The notes beneath the pieces are model-generated. The model made no database searches, had not been told where the DNA came from, and saw only the letters and a list, made by a program, of their open reading frames with translations. Below, piece by piece: positions 52,818 to 61,350 of a stretch of 64,000 bases of DNA (position 1 is its first letter; each line of letters opens with the position of its first letter). The DNA is from Curtobacterium sp. 9128. Its GTDB lineage: Bacteria; Actinomycetota; Actinomycetes; Actinomycetales; Microbacteriaceae. Made by a program: the position numbers and the translations under genes. Where the stretch lies: assembly GCF_900086645.1 (NCBI RefSeq), contig NZ_LT576451.1:124001-188000 (forward strand). The letters are read 5' to 3'.

Positions 52818-54184
52818 GCGCGCACCTCCGCGCGCTCGGCGCCGCGCCGCTCCGGCGCGGCGCCCGGGGCCCCGGCCTGCCGTGCGGCGGGCAGGCCGAA
52901 CTCCTGGAAGGCGATCCGGTCCTCCAGTCCGTGGACGGGGCGACCCGTGACGGACCGGATGATCGACGCATTCCGCCACGCACCCATGCCGAGGTCGGGG
53001 GCGGTCAGCCCGTGCGTGTGCTCCTCGGCGTTCTGCACCCAGATCCGACCACCGATGGTGTCCACGTGGTGGTCGCGCGCAACGGCGAACCGACCACGGG
53101 AGTCCCGCGCGACGAGGTGCTCGACCGGGTCGAGGAACCGCGTCGGGCGCGGGGCGTACCCGGTCGCGAGGACGAGCCGCTCCACCTCGTGCTCGTACGT
53201 CTCGCCGAGCTGCTCGTGCCGGAGGGTCAGTCGGTACGTGCGCCGGTCGGCGAGCCAGGACGCGTCCACGACGCTCGTCTCGGTCCGCAGCGACGTCGGG
53301 ATCGGGCCGCTCGCGCTGATCCGGTACAGCGCGTCGTAGAGGTCGTCGACCAGGTCGGCGCTGATGCCCTTGTACAGCCCGCGCTGTTCGCGTCCCAGGC
53401 GGTCGCGGAGGTCCTCGGGCAGCCCGTGGAAGTGGTCCGTGTACTCGGGGCTCGTCATCTCGAGCGTGAGCTTGGTGTCCTCCATCGGGAAGAACCGCGG
53501 CGACCGGGTGATCCAGTCGAGCGCGTAGTCGTGCGCGCGGATGTCCTCGAGCAGGTCGCGGTAGACCTCGGCGGCGGACTGCCCGCTGCCGATCACCGCG
53601 ATGCTGCCGGCGCTCCGGAGGGCGTCGCGGTTCGGCACGTACTCGGCGGAGTGGATCACCGGGCCCGGCAGGTCGCGGAGCGCCGACGGGACGGACGGCG
53701 CCGAGCCGACGCCGATGACGACGTGGCGGGCTCGGTACGTCTCCGGGCCGTGGTCGGTGTCGGCGTGCACGGTGAACAGGTCCGTCGCCTCGTCGTGCTC
53801 GACCGCCGTGACCGTCCGGCCCCAGCGCAGGGTGTCGAGGCGCTCGGCGGCCCAGCGGCAGTACGCGTCGTACTCGCTGCGGAGGGGGTGGAAGTCCTCG
53901 CGGATGTAGAAGGGGTAGAGCCGGTTCGTCTCCTTGAGCCACGCCAGGAACGAGAACGGGGACGTCGGGTCGGCCATCGTGACGAGGTCCGCCATGAAGG
54001 GCACCTGGATCGTGGCGTCGTCGAGCATCATGCCGTGGTGCCAGGCGAAGCCGTCTGCGGCGTCGAGGAACACCGCGTCGAGGTCGTCGAGCGGGTCGGT
54101 CAGGCAGGCGAGGCCGAGGTTGAACGGGCCGATGCCGATGGCGACGAGGTCGAGGGGGTCGTTCGTGGTCGTGGTCGTGGTCAT
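52814..54184 (-). CDS. desB: Lysine/diamine N-monooxygenase (DesB-like)
   Basis: 456 residues, FAD/NADPH-dependent N-hydroxylase. FAD site GIGPFNLGLACL, substrate region QVPFMADLVTMADPTSPFSF, NADPH site IAVIGSGQSAAEVYRDLL, and the ATGYAPRPTRFLD motif. In desferrioxamine synthesis it N-hydroxylates cadaverine. ATG overlaps the desA stop and its stop overlaps desCD, each by 4 bp. A run of GTGGTC repeats encodes the leading TTTTTT. Confidence 0.93.
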   Translation of the reverse strand: MTTTTTTNDPLDLVAIGIGPFNLGLACLTDPLDDLDAVFLDAADGFAWHHGMMLDDATIQVPFMADLVTMADPTSPFSFLAWLKETNRLYPFYIREDFHPLRSEYDAYCRWAAERLDTLRWGRTVTAVEHDEATDLFTVHADTDHGPETYRARHVVIGVGSAPSVPSALRDLPGPVIHSAEYVPNRDALRSAGSIAVIGSGQSAAEVYRDLLEDIRAHDYALDWITRSPRFFPMEDTKLTLEMTSPEYTDHFHGLPEDLRDRLGREQRGLYKGISADLVDDLYDALYRISASGPIPTSLRTETSVVDASWLADRRTYRLTLRHEQLGETYEHEVERLVLATGYAPRPTRFLDPVEHLVARDSRGRFAVARDHHVDTIGGRIWVQNAEEHTHGLTAPDLGMGAWRNASIIRSVTGRPVHGLEDRIAFQEFGLPAARQAGAPGAAPERRGAERAEVRA

Positions 54185-55641
54185 CGTGCTGCTCCTGCTG
54201 TTGCGGCTGTCTTGGCTGCGGCGGCCGCTGCGGCCGTTCTGGCCACGTGGTCGAGGGATGCCCGCATCTGGTCCGGGGTGGTCTCCGGGTTCAGGAGCGT
54301 GAGCTTGTTGCACGGCCGCCCGTCGATCACCGTCTTGGCGACGAGGACCCGCCCCTCGGCGAGGAGCGCCGCCCGGAGCGGTGCCACCAGGGCATCGGCC
54401 TCGGCGTCGGACATCCCCGCCGGCTGCCAGCGGAACAGCACCGTGCTGAGCTGCGTCGGCGCGACGAGGTGCAGGTCCGGGTGCTCGGCGACGATGGCGT
54501 GGGTGGCCTCGGCGAGGTCGATGACCGCGTCGAACGCTCGACCGATCGCGTCCGCGCCGGTCGCTCGGAGCGTCGCCCAGAGCTTCAACGCGTCGAAGCG
54601 CCTCGTCGTCTGCAGGGACTTGTCCACCTGGTTCGGTTCCGCCGCGTCCTCGGGGTTCAGGTAGTCGGCGTGCCAGGCGATCCTGCGGAGGTCGGCGGGG
54701 TCACGGACCAGCAGGGCACTCGAGGAGACCGGCTGGAAGAACGACTTGTGCAGGTCGGTGGTCACGCTGTCGGCCCGCTCGATGCCGTCCAGCAGGTGTC
54801 GTCGGGTGGGCGAGACGAGCAGGCCGCAGCCGTACGCGGCGTCGACGTGCAGCCAGACGTCCTCGAGGTCGCAGACGTCGGCGACGGGTTCGAGCGGGTC
54901 GATCACACCGCGGTCGGTCGTGCCGGCCGTGGCGACGACGGCCATCGGGGTGCGGCCTGCGGCGCGGGTCTCCGCGATGGCCTCGGCCAGGACTGCGGGG
55001 ACCATGCGGCCGGCGGCATCGGTGGGGACGATGCGCACCTGGCCGATCCCCAGCAGGCGTGCGGACTTCGCGATGCTGAAGTGGGTCTCGGCGGTGGTGA
55101 AGACGGTGTGCGGCCCGCGCGGTGCTCGCTGCTCGACTCGCTCCCGCTGCTCGACTCGCTCCCGCGCGATGAGGAGCGCCTGCAGGTTCGACTGCGAGCC
55201 GCCCGACGTGAAGATGCCGTCGCCCGCCGCGAAGCCGATCCGGCGTGCCAGCCAGTCGACGACGTGTCGCTCGATCTCGGTGCCGATCCGCGACTGGTCC
55301 CAGGTGTCGACGGACGGGTTCACCGCCGCGAGCACGGCCTCGGCAGCGACAGCGGGCAGGGCCACCGGACAGTTCAGGTGTGCGAGGGAACCGGGATGGT
55401 GGAACCACACGGCCTCCCGGACGAACAGCTCGTCGAGCTCCGCGAGCGCCCGATCCGTCCCGAGCGGTACGCCGTCGAGATCGATCCCGGCCACCCGGTC
55501 CCGGAGTTCGGCGGCGGAGGTGCTCGTCGTCGGCGTCGTCACCCCGGCGACGCGGTCGGCGAGCCGGTCCACGGTCGACCCGACGAGGTCGCGGTAGCGG
55601 GTGGCGGTGGCGTTGGTCAGCATTTCGATCACAGGTGTCAC
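54181..55641 (-). CDS. desA: PLP-dependent lysine decarboxylase (DesA-like)
   Basis: 486 residues, group II decarboxylase. HPGSLAHLNCPVALPAVAAE, IFTSGGSQSNLQALLIARER, VWLHVDAAYGCGLLVSP and the PLP lysine in TTDLHKSFFQPVSSS. In desferrioxamine synthesis it forms cadaverine from lysine; L-2,4-diaminobutyrate is an alternative substrate in relatives. GTG 55641 is 8 bp after TAGCCT (-10), so probably leaderless; GTG 55632 and ATG 55623 are alternatives. First gene of the desA-desB-desCD operon, under an iron box. Confidence 0.93.
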   Translation of the reverse strand: MTPVIEMLTNATATRYRDLVGSTVDRLADRVAGVTTPTTSTSAAELRDRVAGIDLDGVPLGTDRALAELDELFVREAVWFHHPGSLAHLNCPVALPAVAAEAVLAAVNPSVDTWDQSRIGTEIERHVVDWLARRIGFAAGDGIFTSGGSQSNLQALLIARERVEQRERVEQRAPRGPHTVFTTAETHFSIAKSARLLGIGQVRIVPTDAAGRMVPAVLAEAIAETRAAGRTPMAVVATAGTTDRGVIDPLEPVADVCDLEDVWLHVDAAYGCGLLVSPTRRHLLDGIERADSVTTDLHKSFFQPVSSSALLVRDPADLRRIAWHADYLNPEDAAEPNQVDKSLQTTRRFDALKLWATLRATGADAIGRAFDAVIDLAEATHAIVAEHPDLHLVAPTQLSTVLFRWQPAGMSDAEADALVAPLRAALLAEGRVLVAKTVIDGRPCNKLTLLNPETTPDQMRASLDHVARTAAAAAAAKTAATAGAAR

Positions 55642-55642
55642 G

Positions 55643-55679
55643 TTAGGTAAGGCTAACCTCACCTCCTCGTCTGTGTCAC
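55643..55679 (-). promoter_or_regulatory. Iron-regulated promoter with DtxR/IdeR/DmdR1 box
   Basis: On the minus strand TGAGGTTAGCCTTACCTAA (55643-55661) matches the 19-bp DtxR-type consensus TTAGGTTAGCCTAACCTAA at 17 positions. It contains the -10 TAGCCT (55650-55655), 18 bp from -35 GTGACA (55674-55679). Iron-loaded repressor would therefore block RNA polymerase and silence the siderophore operon. Confidence 0.9.
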
Positions 55680-55744
55680 CCGGACAGGGGGCCGGGCGTG
55701 GCGTCGCCTTCCGTGCCACTCGACCGGTGCGCCATCATCGTTGG

Positions 55745-56230
55745 ATGAACGACCCCGTGGTTCGCCCGGCGAACGTCTCGGATGCCGACCGCATCGCCCG
55801 CGTGCACGTGCAGGCCTGGCAGGAGACCTACGCGCACCTGCTGCCCGCGTCGTTCCTGGCGGCACTCGACGTCGATGCGCGCGCCGAACGGTGGCGGACG
55901 ATCATCACCGACCCGCAGACCGACGTGCTCCTCGCCACGATCGACGACGTCGTCGTGGGGTGGGCGTCAGCGGGACCGGGACGCGAGCCCGGGGCTCCAC
56001 GCGACCGGGAGCTCGAGGGCATCTACGTCTTGGCGTCGACGTACGGCTCCGGTGCCGGGCAGGCGTTGCTCGACGGGGCCGTCGGCGACGCGCCCGCGTA
56101 CCTGTGGATGGCGGACGACAACCCGCGCGCCGAGGCGTTCTACCGGCGCAACGGGTTCCACCGGGACGGCGCGGCGAAGCGCGAGCACCTCGGTCCACAC
56201 CCGCTCGATGCCGTGCGGTTGGTGCGCTGA
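55745..56230 (+). CDS. GNAT family N-acetyltransferase
   Basis: 161 residues, RimI-like. VRPANVSDADRIARVHVQAW then WQETYAHLLPASFL, GIYVLASTYGSGAGQALLDG (motif A) and NPRAEAFYRRNGFHRDG (motif B). Substrate unknown. ATG 55745 has CATCAT 6 bp upstream as a weak -10. Divergent from desA across about 100 bp with the iron box nearer desA. Confidence 0.88.
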   Translation: MNDPVVRPANVSDADRIARVHVQAWQETYAHLLPASFLAALDVDARAERWRTIITDPQTDVLLATIDDVVVGWASAGPGREPGAPRDRELEGIYVLASTYGSGAGQALLDGAVGDAPAYLWMADDNPRAEAFYRRNGFHRDGAAKREHLGPHPLDAVRLVR

Positions 56231-56291
56231 GCGGGCGCGTCCTCCCGTTGTGAACACCCGTCCGTCACGGCCGGGCGCGAAAGTCAACTGG

Positions 56292-56801
56292 TCAGCTCCG
56301 GCGCCCCAGCTCCCGTTGAATCCCGGGGTCCCGTGAAGTCACGATTGTGTTCGCGATGTCGGACACGGTCGAAGCAACGGCGACGAGATTCCTGACGAGG
56401 AACGATGCGTCGTCGCGCTGACCATCTGTGAGCGCGAGGTATCGGACGACAAGCCCGTTGAGCAGAAGCGTGTAGTCGAGCAGATTGAGCAAGTCTGGGG
56501 TGACATACCGTGGCGCCTCCCTCGAGCTGACAAGGTAGCGAAGGGTCTCGCTTCCTGGTCGGCGGATCGATGCGGCTTGGAGCGGCAGCCCGCGGGCCTC
56601 GATCGTCCGGAGTTCCGTTGCCCAGTCACGAATGTCGTAGATGACACTTTTCCAGCTGCCGCTCGTGGAGACATCACTCAGGTATCGAGAACGTTGCCGA
56701 CGCTCAACACGTTGGTCCGAACGCGCTTGCCAGAGAGCTCCTGCCGCCACCCCGGCGATGGTGATGAGGAACGTCACCAACGTCTGCCAGAGCCAGTCCA
56801 C
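56292..56801 (-). CDS. Orphan single-span membrane protein
   Basis: 169 residues. One N-terminal membrane helix (LVTFLITIAGVAAGALW), then an Arg/Gln-rich cytoplasmic segment (QARSDQRVERRQRSRYLSDV) and a helical domain. No family recognised. The coding sequence is visibly less GC-rich than its neighbours and uses more A/T-ending codons, suggesting recent acquisition. GTG start overlaps the pcrA stop by one base (TAGTG). Confidence 0.65.
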   Translation of the reverse strand: MDWLWQTLVTFLITIAGVAAGALWQARSDQRVERRQRSRYLSDVSTSGSWKSVIYDIRDWATELRTIEARGLPLQAASIRRPGSETLRYLVSSREAPRYVTPDLLNLLDYTLLLNGLVVRYLALTDGQRDDASFLVRNLVAVASTVSDIANTIVTSRDPGIQRELGRRS

Positions 56802-59248
56802 TACAGCTTCTCGATGGGGGCGATCTTGATCAGGAGCTTCTTGCGCCCGGCCGAGTCGAACGCGATCTCGGCGATGCGCTTGGCTCCCTGACCGGTCACC
56901 GCGGACACCGTACCCTCGCCGAAGTCGACGTGCTTGATGCGGTCGCCGGACGCGAGCTCCATGTCGCCGTTGTCACGGACCTGCCCGGAGACGCGGTTTG
57001 CCCACTCCGTCTTCGGCCGGGTCTTCGCCGCCGCCGCAGCTCGGTCGTAGGAGCCGCCGCCCCAACCGCCACCGCCGCGGTAGCCACCACCGCCGCCGCC
57101 TCCGCCGAAGCCGCCGTCACGCTTGGCGTTGAGCGCACGCGGCTGCGTCCCACCACGGCTGTTCGCCATGCCGGGTGACTGCTTCCACTCGATGAGCCCC
57201 TCGGGGATCTCCTGCAGGAAGCGGGACGGCATCGCCACGTTGACGTCGCCGAACTGCGCACGGGTCATCGCCAGCGACAGGAACAACGACTTCTTGGCAC
57301 GGGTGATGCCGACGTAGAACAACCGGCGTTCCTCCGACGGTCCGCCTGGTTCGTTCGCCGACATCCGGTGCGGCAGCAGGTCTTCCTCGACGCCGGTCAA
57401 GAACACCGCGTCGTACTCGAGGCCCTTCGCCGTGTGCAGCGTCATGAGCGACACCGTTCCGGAGGAGTCGTCGAGCTCGTCCGCCGCGGCGACCAGGGAG
57501 ACCTCGGTCAGGAAGTCACTCAGTGTGCCGTCTGGATTGTTCTTCTGGAACTCCCGCGTCACCGCGACGAGCTCGTCGATGTTGTCGGCGCGCGCCGAGT
57601 CCTGCGCGTCCGGGGACTTCCGGAGCTGCTCGAGCAGTCCGGAGCCGTCCAGGAGCTGCGTGAGCGTGTCGACGACGGGCTGGTCCTGCGCCTTGGCGGA
57701 CACCTCGTCGAGCAGCGCCGCGAAGGCCGTGATCGCGTTCCGGACCTTCGGCCCGAACCCGAGCTCGTCCGCGTGCCGCAGCGACTCGCGCATGGTGACG
57801 TCGTGCTCGTCGGCGTAGCGCTGCAACGTCGTCTCGGTCACCGCGCCGATGCCCCGCTTCGGGACGTTGAGCACACGGCGGAGCGCCATCGGGTCCGCAG
57901 GGTTCGCGACGGTGATCAGGTACGCCATCGCGTCCTTGATCTCGGCACGTTCGTAGAACTTCGTGCCGCCGAGCACCCGGTACGGGATCGCCGCGCGGAT
58001 GAAGATCTCCTCGAGTGCACGCGTCTGCGAGTTCGTCCGGTAGAACACCGCCATGTCGCGGTAGTCCGTGCCGTCCTCGTGCAGGCGCTGGATCTCGTCC
58101 GCGACGAACTGGGCTTCGTCGTGTCCGGTGTAGCCCGTGAAGCCGACGATCTTGTCGCCGGCGCCGACCTCGGTGAACAGGTTCTTCACCTGGCGGTCGA
58201 AGTTGTTCGCGATGACGGCGTTCGCCGCGTCGAGGATGTTCTGCGTCGAGCGGTAGTTCTGTTCGAGCAGGATCACCTTGGAGTTCGGGAAGTCCCGTTC
58301 GAACTCGACGATGTTGCGGATGTCGGCGCCGCGGAAGGCGTAGATCGACTGGTCGGAGTCGCCGACGACGGTCAGCGACGCACCGGCGATCGAGCCGTCC
58401 GCCTCGCGCATCCTGGCGACGTGCTGGCCTTCGTCCTCGAGCCGGTCGACCTGCTCCACCGGGACCGGACGCGTCAGCTCGCGGATGAGCGAGTACTGCG
58501 CGTGGTTCGTGTCCTGGTACTCGTCGACGAGGATGAACCGGAAGCGCCGCTGGTAGAGCGCAGCGACCTCGGGGAACGCGCGGAACAGGAACACCGTCTG
58601 GCCGATGAGGTCGTCGAAGTCGAACGCGTTGGCGCGACGGAGGTCGTTCGTGTACCGCCGGAACACCTCGGTGAACATGACTTCCTGCGGGTCGTTCGCG
58701 TTGATGTTCCGCGCGTACGAGTCGATGTCCTGCAGTTCGTTCTTGAGCTTCGAGATCTTCGACGCCGCCGCACCGACCGTCAGACCGAGCGAGTCCGCTT
58801 CGAGGTCCTTGATGATCCGCTTGAGCAGCGCCCGCGAGTCGGCGGAGTCGTAGATGGTGAACGACTGCGGGAACCCGAAGCGCTCGGCTTCACGACGCAG
58901 GATCCGCACGCATGCCGAGTGGAACGTCGAGATCCACATGCCCTCTGACGCCTGGCCGACGAGGGCACGGACGCGCTCGCGCATCTCGGCGGCCGCCTTG
59001 TTCGTGAACGTGATCGCGAGGATCTGCGACGGCCATGCTTCACGGTTCGCGAGCAGCAGGGCGATGCGACGCGTGAGGACGCTGGTCTTGCCGGAACCGG
59101 CGCCGGCCACGATGAGCAGGGACTCGCCGCGGTACTCGACGGCTTCCTTCTGCTGGGGGTTCAGACCGGCGGTGAACGGGTCGTCGTACGGGCGGGCCCC
59201 GGCACCCGGCTCGGGCGTCGAGTCGAATGGGTCGAGCACGATCGTCAT
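56801..59248 (-). CDS. pcrA: DNA helicase PcrA/UvrD
   Basis: 815 residues, SF1A 3'-5' helicase for nucleotide excision repair and removal of recombination intermediates. Motif I GAGSGKTSVLTRR, Ia AITFTNKAAAEMRERV, II ILVDEYQDTNHAQY, III VVGDSDQSIYAFRGAD, IV VILLEQNYRSTQNILDAAN, V VSLMTLHTAKGLEYDAV (then VFLTGVEEDLLPH) and VI RRLFYVGITRAKKSLFL. A Gly-rich linker and a C-terminal PcrA Tudor-like domain (SGDRIKHVDFGEGTV) end it. ATG 59248 follows TAGACT by 9 bp. Confidence 0.97.
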   Translation of the reverse strand: MTIVLDPFDSTPEPGAGARPYDDPFTAGLNPQQKEAVEYRGESLLIVAGAGSGKTSVLTRRIALLLANREAWPSQILAITFTNKAAAEMRERVRALVGQASEGMWISTFHSACVRILRREAERFGFPQSFTIYDSADSRALLKRIIKDLEADSLGLTVGAAASKISKLKNELQDIDSYARNINANDPQEVMFTEVFRRYTNDLRRANAFDFDDLIGQTVFLFRAFPEVAALYQRRFRFILVDEYQDTNHAQYSLIRELTRPVPVEQVDRLEDEGQHVARMREADGSIAGASLTVVGDSDQSIYAFRGADIRNIVEFERDFPNSKVILLEQNYRSTQNILDAANAVIANNFDRQVKNLFTEVGAGDKIVGFTGYTGHDEAQFVADEIQRLHEDGTDYRDMAVFYRTNSQTRALEEIFIRAAIPYRVLGGTKFYERAEIKDAMAYLITVANPADPMALRRVLNVPKRGIGAVTETTLQRYADEHDVTMRESLRHADELGFGPKVRNAITAFAALLDEVSAKAQDQPVVDTLTQLLDGSGLLEQLRKSPDAQDSARADNIDELVAVTREFQKNNPDGTLSDFLTEVSLVAAADELDDSSGTVSLMTLHTAKGLEYDAVFLTGVEEDLLPHRMSANEPGGPSEERRLFYVGITRAKKSLFLSLAMTRAQFGDVNVAMPSRFLQEIPEGLIEWKQSPGMANSRGGTQPRALNAKRDGGFGGGGGGGGYRGGGGWGGGSYDRAAAAAKTRPKTEWANRVSGQVRDNGDMELASGDRIKHVDFGEGTVSAVTGQGAKRIAEIAFDSAGRKKLLIKIAPIEKL

Positions 59249-59260
59249 GTCCGGGACAGT

Positions 59261-60292
59261 CTAGGCCGGACCCCCGACACCGGCACCCCGCTCCTCGACC
59301 AGCGAACGCGCCCGGACCGCGAGGTCGGTGTGGTCCGCGAAGACCCCGTCGACCCCCGTCCGCACCACCGAGGTGAACCACCGCTCCCAGTCGCCGTGCG
59401 CCGCGACGTCCCCGCCACGCCGGAGCGGCGCGGGCAGGAACCGGTTCTCCGGCCGGAGGGTCCACGTGAAGACCGCGAGCCCGACCGCCTGCGCACGCTC
59501 GACGACGTCGGACCGCACCGGTCGGGGGTCGTCGAGCGCCACCGGATCAGTGCCGGCCATCAGCGTCTTCAGGTCGACGCTGATCCCGTCGAACTCCTCG
59601 GCCAGCCGCGCGAGCGCGCCGTCCGTGCGCTCGTCCGCATAGGTCGGAGCCGCACGTCCGTGGGACGCGACCTCGTCCGCGGCGCTGCCCCGGGCCTCCT
59701 GGAGGTACACCAGCCGACCACCGGTGCCACGCGAGCCGATGTCGCGGAGGACGCCCTTCTCGAAGCACTCGACCGTCAGTCGTTCGTCACCACGCCACCC
59801 GGCTCCCCCGATGACGCCGTCGACCAGCTCCCCCATCGGCAGCCCGATCGAGTCGAAGTACGTCGCGTGCTTGACCTCGGCGACGAGCGCGACTGGGCGG
59901 GGTGCCGCGTCGAGGATGGCGAGCAGGTCCTCGAGCCGCAGGACCGGGTCCTCGCCGTCGTGCTCCGCGGACCGCGGACGCAGTGCTGGAAGCCGCTCGC
60001 GCGTGCGGAGCGCGGTGAGTTCGTCCCACGTGAAGTCCTCGGTGAACCAGCCGCTGAGCCGCTTCCCGTCGACGACCTTCGTGGTGCGCCTCGCCGCGAA
60101 CTCGGGGCGGTCGGCGACGTCCGTCGTGCCCGAGATCTCGTTCTCGTGCCGGAGGACGAGCACGCCGTCCTTCGTGGGGACGAGGTCCGGTTCGATCGCG
60201 TCGGCACCGAGGTCGATCGCGAGCTCGTAGGCGCTGCGGGAGTGCTCCGGGCGGTACCCGGAGGCACCGCGGTGGGCGATCACGAGGGTCAT
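59261..60292 (-). CDS. Glycerophosphodiester phosphodiesterase
   Basis: 343 residues, TIM-barrel GDPD. Catalytic and metal residues H7, R8 and E16 in AHRGASGYRPEHS, then E34 and D36 in AIEPDLVPTKDGVLVLRHEN with H49. Releases an alcohol and glycerol-3-phosphate. No signal peptide, so cytoplasmic. It ends an operon led by a Gfo/Idh oxidoreductase and a LacI regulator, 10 bp after the latter. Confidence 0.93.
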   Translation of the reverse strand: MTLVIAHRGASGYRPEHSRSAYELAIDLGADAIEPDLVPTKDGVLVLRHENEISGTTDVADRPEFAARRTTKVVDGKRLSGWFTEDFTWDELTALRTRERLPALRPRSAEHDGEDPVLRLEDLLAILDAAPRPVALVAEVKHATYFDSIGLPMGELVDGVIGGAGWRGDERLTVECFEKGVLRDIGSRGTGGRLVYLQEARGSAADEVASHGRAAPTYADERTDGALARLAEEFDGISVDLKTLMAGTDPVALDDPRPVRSDVVERAQAVGLAVFTWTLRPENRFLPAPLRRGGDVAAHGDWERWFTSVVRTGVDGVFADHTDLAVRARSLVEERGAGVGGPA

Positions 60293-60302
60293 GCGGCCGA
60301 CC

Positions 60303-61343
60303 CTACTGGGCGGGAGTTGCCGGTCCGTGGGCATCGTGCGCACCGCAGGACGCCCGCACCACGAGCTCGGCCGGGAACTCCCGGTGTTCGGTCTCCGGCT
60401 CACCGAGCAGTCGCCCGACGGCAGCAGCAGCCATCGGCACGACCGGCTGCCGGACGGTGGTGAGCGGGGGCCACGTGTACTCGGCTTCCCACGATCCGTC
60501 GAACGCGACGACCGCGACGTCGTCGGGGACCCGGACGCCGCACTCGTGGAACGCACGGAGGACTCCGACCGCGGTGCGGTCCGAGGCGGCGAACACCGCA
60601 TCGGGACGATCGTCCTCGTCCGCGATCTGCAATCCGGACACGTAACCACCTTCGCGCGTGTACCCGCCGTCGTAGACCCGGCCTGGAGGCACGCCCCACC
60701 GCTCGCAGGCAGCCCGCCATCCACGATGGCGGGGTTCTCGGGCATTCGGCTCGCCGACGAACGCCACCTGCTGGGCACCGTGGCCGAGCAGGTGCGCCGT
60801 CGCCTGCTCGGCACCGGCCTGCAGGTCGGTGCCGACGCTCGCGACACCCGCTCGCGCCGATGAGACGTTCAGTTCGACCCACGGCAGGCCGACCGGGTCA
60901 ATGGCACCCGGGTCGGCCGCCCCACTGGAGAGCACGAGCACGCCGTCGACCATGCGCGCCGCGAACTCCTCGAAACGTGCGCGGAGTCGGTCTGGCTCGA
61001 AGCTCGTCGCCGTCGTGTAGAGCGCGTACCCGCGCTCCCACGCGGCGGATTCGATCGCCGCCGCGTACTCGGCGAAGAACGGGTTCGCGAACACGGGGTC
61101 CTCGCGATCCGGCACGGCGAGCACGAGCGTGCGGGCAGATCCGGATCGGAGGGCCCGCGCTGCCTGGTTCGGCCGGTACCCGAGCTCGGCGACGGCCGCG
61201 AGGATCCGCCGCCGGGTCCCGGGGGCGACCGGCGCTCCGCCGTTCAGCGCGTAGCTCACGAGCGCATCCGAGACCCCGGCGAGCCGGGCGACGTCCCGCC
61301 GCGTTGGCTTCCGGGGTCGCTCGTCGCTCGTTCCGTTGGTCAC
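60303..61343 (-). CDS. LacI family transcriptional regulator
   Basis: 346 residues. HTH and hinge TRRDVARLAGVSDALVSYAL then NGGAPVAPGTRRRI and GYRPNQAARALRSG; a periplasmic-binding-like effector domain follows (VLAVPDREDPVFANPFFAEY, PDAVFAASDRTAVGVLRAFH). GTG 61343, 7 bp past the Gfo/Idh stop. Probably controls the operon in which it sits; ligand unknown. Confidence 0.93.
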   Translation of the reverse strand: MTNGTSDERPRKPTRRDVARLAGVSDALVSYALNGGAPVAPGTRRRILAAVAELGYRPNQAARALRSGSARTLVLAVPDREDPVFANPFFAEYAAAIESAAWERGYALYTTATSFEPDRLRARFEEFAARMVDGVLVLSSGAADPGAIDPVGLPWVELNVSSARAGVASVGTDLQAGAEQATAHLLGHGAQQVAFVGEPNAREPRHRGWRAACERWGVPPGRVYDGGYTREGGYVSGLQIADEDDRPDAVFAASDRTAVGVLRAFHECGVRVPDDVAVVAFDGSWEAEYTWPPLTTVRQPVVPMAAAAVGRLLGEPETEHREFPAELVVRASCGAHDAHGPATPAQ

Positions 61344-61350
61344 CGGTCGA

